NCBI RefSeq assembly: GCF_900637205.1
Contig: NZ_LR134355.1
Coordinates: 3,472,001 to 3,536,000, forward strand
Direction: 5' to 3'
DNA from: Mycolicibacterium chitae
Lineage (GTDB): Bacteria; Actinomycetota; Actinomycetes; Mycobacteriales; Mycobacteriaceae
Length of the DNA stretch: 64,000 nucleotides
Made by a program: the position numbers and the translations under genes. Shown here one piece after another: positions 59,709-64,000 of this stretch. Below the pieces are notes generated by a model. It made no database searches and was not told where the DNA came from. It saw nothing but the letters and a program-made list of their open reading frames with translations. Every line of letters starts with the position of its first letter. The stretch's first letter is position 1.

Positions 59709-60715
59709 TGGTTGCACAGGATCACCCGCTGTCCGTTCAGCAATACATCCATTGTCTCGGGAAGTTGCGCGCGACCCTTGGAGCACGGGACCGGTTCATC
59801 CGGCGCCGCAGCGGGTTCGATGTTGTCCCAGATGACCGGCACGCGTTTGAAGGCGTCGCTGTAGTCGTCCAGGACGGTGAGGGCGCGGTCCAGCCCTTCG
59901 TCCATATCCGCCTCGCCCGCACGGAAACCCGCGTTCTCGAGCAGTCGGACGGCCGCGGAGGTGAACGCCGGCCCGTAGAGTTCGGACTTGCGGAACTCGT
60001 CGAGAACCGAGAGCGCGGCGTCCACCGGCCGGTTCAGCCAGTCCAGGATCTGGACGAGCTTTTCGGAATGCCCGCCGAAGGTCGTCGAGATCTCGGAGAG
60101 GTTCCGCATCAGCGTCGCGACGACCTCCTGACGGTTGGACACGAAGGAGGTCAGTGTCCTGATGCTGTCCAGCATCGGGCCCAGGCCCCCGCCGTCGCCG
60201 TGCAGGAACGACGCGACGTTGGCAGTGAAGAGGTCGATGTCGTCGGGACTCAACGTGTCGAGCACCGGCTGTAATCCGTTGAACAGCTTGGTGATGTCGA
60301 ACGACGGTCTCGTCATGCTCAGCGGGATGTGGCTGACCAGCGAGGCACCCGGATCGTCGACTTCGGCGGCCTCGACCACGTCGATGTACCGCAACCCCGT
60401 CAGCGCCTGGTACTTGATCAGCAGCCGGGTTTCCGGCAGCACCGCGTAGCGACTGTCGAGGGTGAAATCGACCTCGGCGAAACTCTGACCGGCCGCACGG
60501 GTCAGCCGCATGTCGCCCACCTTGCCGACCCGCAGGCCACGGATGCGCACGTCGGCGTCGGCGTGCAAGCCCGAGATGTCACTGAATTCTGCAGTGTAGG
60601 AGCGTGTTTCAGCGGCGACGGGTTGTCTCAGGACGTTCACCGTCAGGACGAAGATCACCGAGGTGAGCGCGGCCACCAGGGCGAACCGCCAGAATGCATG
60701 CCAGGGCTTGATCAT
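59705..60715 (-). CDS. mceB: Mce family protein MceB
   Basis: A 336-residue Mce protein. It has a membrane segment at about residues 9-31 (WRFALVAALTSVIFVLTVNVL), the MCE domain at about 40-115 (EFSDISGLHADADVRIRGLRVGKVGDMRLTRAAGQSFAEVDFTL), then the helical needle region with SIRTLTSFVSNRQEVVATLMRNLSEISTTFGGHSEKLVQIL. The C-terminus carries two cysteines (VPCSKG and ILCNQ). ATGA overlap with mceA. Confidence 0.88.
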   Translation of the reverse strand: MIKPWHAFWRFALVAALTSVIFVLTVNVLRQPVAAETRSYTAEFSDISGLHADADVRIRGLRVGKVGDMRLTRAAGQSFAEVDFTLDSRYAVLPETRLLIKYQALTGLRYIDVVEAAEVDDPGASLVSHIPLSMTRPSFDITKLFNGLQPVLDTLSPDDIDLFTANVASFLHGDGGGLGPMLDSIRTLTSFVSNRQEVVATLMRNLSEISTTFGGHSEKLVQILDWLNRPVDAALSVLDEFRKSELYGPAFTSAAVRLLENAGFRAGEADMDEGLDRALTVLDDYSDAFKRVPVIWDNIEPAAAPDEPVPCSKGRAQLPETMDVLLNGQRVILCNQ

Positions 60716-61794
60716 GGTCCACCGATCGCGTTGACGGGCGCCTGGACGCCGGGGATCCGGTCGAGAACAAGGTGCACCTGCAGCGCCCGCTGTTCGGGCG
60801 AGCCGGCGTAGAGCTTCTCGAGTCGGGTGCGGAGTTCTGTCAGCATGTCGTCGACTCCTACCGGTGTCACCAGGGCGGGCACCGTGTCGGACAGGGTCTG
60901 GACCAGGTCGACCACCGGACGCAGATCCGAGCTGTGCGACGACAGCAGCTTGCCGAGCGCGCCGAAGAACGATCCCGACATCACATCGAGTGTGACGAGG
61001 GCGCGGTCCTGCCAGTACTCCTCGGTGACCGCCATGCCCGGTTCAGCCACGACGTCCTGCCCCGGCAACGCATCCTTGCCGGAGACGTTGAACGTCACGA
61101 ACTCCTGATTGAAGGACTGCCCGGCGGCCGTGGCGTTGTCGACGAAGGACGGGAAGGCCACGCTGATCCCGGTGGTGTTCCGCATCAACTGCTCGGTGCT
61201 GACGGTCTGCACCCGGGCCAGCGTGTTCGCGCCGATCAACCCGGACTCGATCATCGGGTTGAGCCCGTCGGTGTAGCTGGTGGCTCGGTTGATGACATCG
61301 ATGAGCTGCGGGGTGATCACTCCCCCGGTGATCTCGCCCAGTTGCGAGAGCATCGTCGGCAGCGTGAAGTTGCCCACCGGGACGGTCCGGACCTGCGCGC
61401 CGTCGCGCAGCGGCTGTCCGCCCTCGCCCGGGATGAGGTTGATGCCGGTGACCCCGAAGTAGTTGGCGGGCCGGAAGTCGATCCGCATGGAGTCGGTCAG
61501 CCCCACCGCGGGCGTGCCCTCGACATTGGCGTCGAGATGCACGTTGCCGTCGGGCCGAACCGCCACGGCGGTGACCTCACCGACCGGCACCCCGTGCATC
61601 AGCAGCGGCGTGCCCGCCCCGACCCCCTGGCCCACGTAGGGCACATCCATCACGATCGACGTCCGGTCGGCCGGCGGCTTGGCGAACGGATTGATGGCGA
61701 CCACCAGGACTGCCGCGGCGAAGGCCGCCGCGACCCCGACCCCGATGGTGGTCAGTCTGCGGTCCTCGGCGTCTGCCGTCATACGAAATAACAC
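60712..61794 (-). CDS. mceA: Mce family protein MceA
   Basis: A 360-residue Mce protein, first of the six. It has a membrane segment at about residues 16-35 (IGVGVAAAFAAAVLVVAINPF) and the MCE domain at about 45-120 (VMDVPYVGQGVGAGTPLLMHGVPVGEVTAVAVRPDGNVHLDANV), followed by the helical region and LSSHSSDLRPVVDLVQTLSDTVPALVTPVG. The start is the GTG at 61794 or the ATG at 61782; neither has a strong ribosome binding site, and coupling to the yrbEB stop 8 bp upstream is likely. Confidence 0.87.
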   Translation of the reverse strand: MLFRMTADAEDRRLTTIGVGVAAAFAAAVLVVAINPFAKPPADRTSIVMDVPYVGQGVGAGTPLLMHGVPVGEVTAVAVRPDGNVHLDANVEGTPAVGLTDSMRIDFRPANYFGVTGINLIPGEGGQPLRDGAQVRTVPVGNFTLPTMLSQLGEITGGVITPQLIDVINRATSYTDGLNPMIESGLIGANTLARVQTVSTEQLMRNTTGISVAFPSFVDNATAAGQSFNQEFVTFNVSGKDALPGQDVVAEPGMAVTEEYWQDRALVTLDVMSGSFFGALGKLLSSHSSDLRPVVDLVQTLSDTVPALVTPVGVDDMLTELRTRLEKLYAGSPEQRALQVHLVLDRIPGVQAPVNAIGGP

Positions 61795-61801
61795 CGCGCA
61801 C

Positions 61802-62674
61802 CTATCCCTTGAAGATGAATTCTGGGCGCAAGCCCCACAGCATGATCGTGGTGGCCAGGTCCAGGACCATGATCGTCACCAGGCTGGCCCGGATGGCCCG
61901 CCCGGACGCCTCACCGACACCGACCGGTCCGCCGGAGGCGAAAAACCCGTAGTAGCAGTGGATCAGCGTCACCGCTGTGCAGTACACGGTGGCCTTGAGC
62001 AGCGCCGCCCCGATGTCCGGGAGGGTGAGGAACTGGATGAAATAGTGGTCATAGGTCCCGGCCGCCTGACCGTAGAAGACGGTGATCACCGTCACCGCCG
62101 TGTAGAAGCTGACGATCAGGGTCAACAGGAAACCTGGTATGACGCACAGCAATCCGCCGATGACGCGGGTGCCGACCACGAACGGGATCGCCCGCAGCCC
62201 CATCGCCTCGGTGGCGTCGATCTCGTCGGCGATACGCATCGAACCGATCTCGGCGGTCATCCGGCAACCGGCCTGCGAGGCAAACGCCACTCCCGCGACC
62301 AGCGGAGCCATCTCCCGGACGTTGCCCCACCCGCCGATGATTCCGGCCAGGGCACCGAGTCCGATCAGATCGAGGGTGGCAAAGGCCTCGATGGCGACGA
62401 TCCCGCCGACGGTGACGCCGAGGATGGCCAGCACGCTGATGACGCCGCCGTCGACGACGATCGAACCCCGGCCCCACGCCAGGTTGTTCATCACCTGCAG
62501 CGTTTCGCGCCGATACCGGCGGACCGTGATCGGCAGCAACCAGATGGTCTGCGCAATGAAGGTGGCCCATTGGCCGAGCTCCCGGAAGGGTGCCCGCAGC
62601 TGCTTGGTCGGGATCAGCCGTGAACTGAAAAGCTTTGAGGGTGCCGAAGATCGGTGTTGTGCCGCCGTTGCCAT
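61802..62674 (-). CDS. yrbEB: YrbE/MlaE-type permease B of the mce operon
   Basis: A 290-residue MlaE-family permease with five or six membrane helices. Family marks are SIVVDGGVISVLAILGVTVGGIVAIEAFATLDLIG, LVAGVAFASQAGCRMTAEIGSMRIADEIDATEAMGLRAIPFVVGTRVIG (the EIG...EEIDA motif) and the C-terminal HCYYGFFASGGPVGVGEASGRA. It forms the inner-membrane channel with YrbEA, energised by an Mkl-type ATPase encoded elsewhere. The ATG shares one base with the yrbEA stop; the longer frame upstream is antisense shadow. Confidence 0.93.
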   Translation of the reverse strand: MATAAQHRSSAPSKLFSSRLIPTKQLRAPFRELGQWATFIAQTIWLLPITVRRYRRETLQVMNNLAWGRGSIVVDGGVISVLAILGVTVGGIVAIEAFATLDLIGLGALAGIIGGWGNVREMAPLVAGVAFASQAGCRMTAEIGSMRIADEIDATEAMGLRAIPFVVGTRVIGGLLCVIPGFLLTLIVSFYTAVTVITVFYGQAAGTYDHYFIQFLTLPDIGAALLKATVYCTAVTLIHCYYGFFASGGPVGVGEASGRAIRASLVTIMVLDLATTIMLWGLRPEFIFKG

Positions 62675-63555
62675 CACGCCACCGCCATCGGGAAGAACAT
62701 CGTCTGCAACTGGGTGATCACCAGGTTGACGACCACGATCAGGATGACGTTGAGCACCACCGAGGCGTTCACCGCGTCGGCGACACCGCGCGGTCCGCCC
62801 TTGGCCTCCATACCGCGCTGGGAGGAGATGATCGCCACGATCGAGGCGAAGACGAATCCCTTGCCCATGGTGAACCACAGGTCGGTCATCTTCGCGAACG
62901 ACCCGAACGAGATCCAGAAGCTGCCCGGCGTCACGTCATTGACCACCGTGGCGATCAGGAATGCGGCCCCCACGCCCATCGCGATCACGATGGTGACCAG
63001 GATCGGCGTGATCAGCAGCAGCGCCAGGAACCGCGGAACCACCAGGCGCCGAACGGGATCGATCCCCAGCGTGCGCAGCGCATCGAGTTCCTCGCGGATG
63101 GCCCGGGCACCGAAGTCGGACGCGATCGCGGCCGCGGCCGCACCACCCATCAGCAGCCCCGCCGTCACCGGCGCGCCCTGCCGCAGGACGGCCACCCCGG
63201 TTGCCGACCCGACGAGCGAGTTGGCACCCACCTCGTTGACGAGGCCGGACAGCTGCACCGCGACCATCGCCCCGAAGGGAATCGCCATCAGGATCGCCGG
63301 CAGCACGGTCACCCGGAGCAGGATCCAGGCCTGAGACATGGTCTCCCCGAAGGGAAGTCGCAGCGTCAGCGTGTCGGTCACGGCGTACCGGAACACCGAC
63401 GCGGCCAGCAGGACACCCCGGCCGGTGGTGGCCGCGCTGTGCACCGGAATCTCCGCGAGCCGTCCGGCGGCGCCGGCCGCGGCGGACCCGACCGCGGCCG
63501 CGACGGGCCGTGGTCGGGTATCCGCCGCGGGCGGCGCGGTTTGAGTAACCGTCAT
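62674..63555 (-). CDS. yrbEA: YrbE/MlaE-type permease A of the mce operon
   Basis: A 293-residue MlaE-family permease. It has an alanine-rich cytoplasmic N-terminus (residues 1-35), then helices including AILMAIPFGAMVAVQLSGLVNEVGA, and the signature PVTAGLLMGGAAAAAIASDFGARAIREELDALRTLGIDPVRRLVVPRFLALLLI. It pairs with YrbEB as the transmembrane part of the Mce lipid importer. AGGAGAG lies 9 nt before the ATG. It is the first gene of the mce core, 84 bp downstream of the ferredoxin gene. Confidence 0.93.
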   Translation of the reverse strand: MTVTQTAPPAADTRPRPVAAAVGSAAAGAAGRLAEIPVHSAATTGRGVLLAASVFRYAVTDTLTLRLPFGETMSQAWILLRVTVLPAILMAIPFGAMVAVQLSGLVNEVGANSLVGSATGVAVLRQGAPVTAGLLMGGAAAAAIASDFGARAIREELDALRTLGIDPVRRLVVPRFLALLLITPILVTIVIAMGVGAAFLIATVVNDVTPGSFWISFGSFAKMTDLWFTMGKGFVFASIVAIISSQRGMEAKGGPRGVADAVNASVVLNVILIVVVNLVITQLQTMFFPMAVA

Positions 63556-63573
63556 TACGGTCGGCTCTCCTCG

Positions 63574-63609
63574 ATCTCAGAGGGCGTAGTCATCTCGGAG
63601 GGCGTGGTC
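63574..63609. repeat. 18-bp tandem repeat before the mce core
   Basis: Two head-to-tail copies of ATCTCRGAGGGCGTRGTC lie at 63574-63591 and 63592-63609, differing at two positions. They fill the gap between the ferredoxin stop and yrbEA. They may be a double binding site or a small duplication. Confidence 0.6.
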
Positions 63610-63639
63610 AATGCCAAACCCTTCGTCTACGCCTGAACT

Positions 63640-63849
63640 TCAGGAACTGATTCGGATGGCCTGGATCGGACAGCGTTTGCCCGCCAGCGTCACTGCTTCC
63701 GCCAGCGAGGCGTCGGGGGTGTCGGTCAGCAGACGCACCTGTTCGTCGTCGTCCTCGAGCACGAACACCTCCGGCGCCAAGCCGACGCAGACCCCATGGC
63801 CTTCGCAACGGTCGTAATCGATCTCAACTCTCATCGTCACGGGCGTCAC
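63640..63849 (-). CDS. [3Fe-4S] ferredoxin
   Basis: A 69-residue ferredoxin. The cluster ligands are DRCEGHGVCVGLAPEVF and KRCPIQAI, giving CxxHxxC...CP, in which histidine replaces the second cysteine of a 4Fe-4S set. This is characteristic of mycobacterial ferredoxins that serve P450s. The GTG at 63849 overlaps the P450 stop in GTGA, so the two are made together; the ATG at 63834 is an alternative. A comparable ferredoxin (FdxD) lies near the mce4 locus in M. tuberculosis. Confidence 0.9.
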   Translation of the reverse strand: MTPVTMRVEIDYDRCEGHGVCVGLAPEVFVLEDDDEQVRLLTDTPDASLAEAVTLAGKRCPIQAIRISS

Positions 63850-64000
63850 GGTGCGGGCGTGAAAGTGGCCGGCAGAGAGCCGATCGCCGCCGTTTCGGTG
63901 CCGTGGAACTCGTACTTCGCCGCCGACGGATCGACAAGGGTGATGTCGGGCAGTCGGCGCAGCAATTCCTCGACGGCGATGCGCAGTTCCATCCGCGCGG
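63846..64000 (-). CDS. cytochrome P450, C-terminal end (cut by window)
   Basis: Only the last 50 codons are inside the window. The reading RMELRIAVEELLRRLPDI, followed by a stretch ending in FTPAP, is the typical L-helix and C-terminal strand pattern of actinobacterial P450s. The haem-binding cysteine lies outside. The stop overlaps the ferredoxin start by 4 bp, giving a P450-ferredoxin pair at the head of the mce run, likely oxidising the imported lipid. Confidence 0.75.
   Translation of the reverse strand, partial: ARMELRIAVEELLRRLPDITLVDPSAAKYEFHGTETAAIGSLPATFTPAP

Noticed and set aside
8144..62878. Several long arginine/proline-rich or glycine/histidine-rich antisense frames opposite real genes, for example opposite the E1, KstD-like and amide genes
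   Set aside because: High-GC genes routinely leave open shadow frames; none shows a recognisable domain or translation signal.

Overview
This is high-GC DNA from an actinomycete, and the gene content points to a fast-growing mycobacterium (Mycolicibacterium-like). The main reasons are a complete mce operon with two YrbE permeases, an MmpS-like protein, a cutinase, a KstD-type flavoprotein, two P450s, many TetR regulators, an acetamidase locus laid out like that of M. smegmatis, frequent GTG/TTG starts, and several starts that look leaderless (a TANNNT box 6-7 nt before the start codon). The species call is inference; no rRNA or tRNA was seen.

Layout. 0.1-1.5 kb: an IS110-family element with a hairpin over the transposase ribosome binding site. 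1.7-14 kb: lipid and xenobiotic genes in short, often convergent or divergent units (enoyl-CoA hydratase family, acyl-CoA thioesterase, SDR/TetR pair, phosphotransferase with a DUF7064-like partner, quinone oxidoreductase, LLM oxidoreductase, amine oxidase, hydrolase, GH16 glucanase, P450/TetR with a palindromic operator). 14.4-16.6 kb: DUF2237, YdcF-like and unknown proteins. 16.7-20.5 kb: acetamidase locus (AmiC, MarR, FmdB, AmiS, amidase). 20.6-27.9 kb: AI-2E permease, aldo-keto reductase, beta-CASP nuclease, formylglycine-generating enzyme, lipoprotein, aldehyde dehydrogenase.

28.0-29.5 kb is an inserted-looking two-gene cassette: a helix-turn-helix protein overlapping an AbiEii/MenT-like nucleotidyltransferase, behind a palindrome. 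This is the best toxin-antitoxin or defence candidate. 29.6-37.1 kb holds two regulated oxidation clusters: Baeyer-Villiger monooxygenase/TetR/LLM monooxygenase, and TetR with an OYE-SDR-hydrolase operon. 37.2-40.8 kb holds a cutinase, two very small ORFs, and a four-gene operon built round an NRAMP-like transporter whose metal-site motifs are altered, ending in a perfect 23-bp stem. 40.8-48.9 kb: AveC-like protein, TetR, Lrp-type regulator, 2-oxoacid dehydrogenase E1 and an E2 without a visible subunit-binding domain, and two further oxidoreductases with a TetR.

64-49 kb, read on the minus strand, is an almost unbroken run: P450 (cut by the window end), ferredoxin, yrbEA, yrbEB, mceA-F, an Mce-associated membrane protein, four secreted proteins (one MmpS-like), NTF2-like, SDR, NAD(P)-binding protein and KstD-like dehydrogenase. 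The order suggests coupled uptake and oxidation of a sterol-like or other lipid substrate; the substrate itself cannot be read from the sequence. Start codons were trimmed to ribosome binding sites, stop/start overlaps or leaderless -10 boxes where these were visible.
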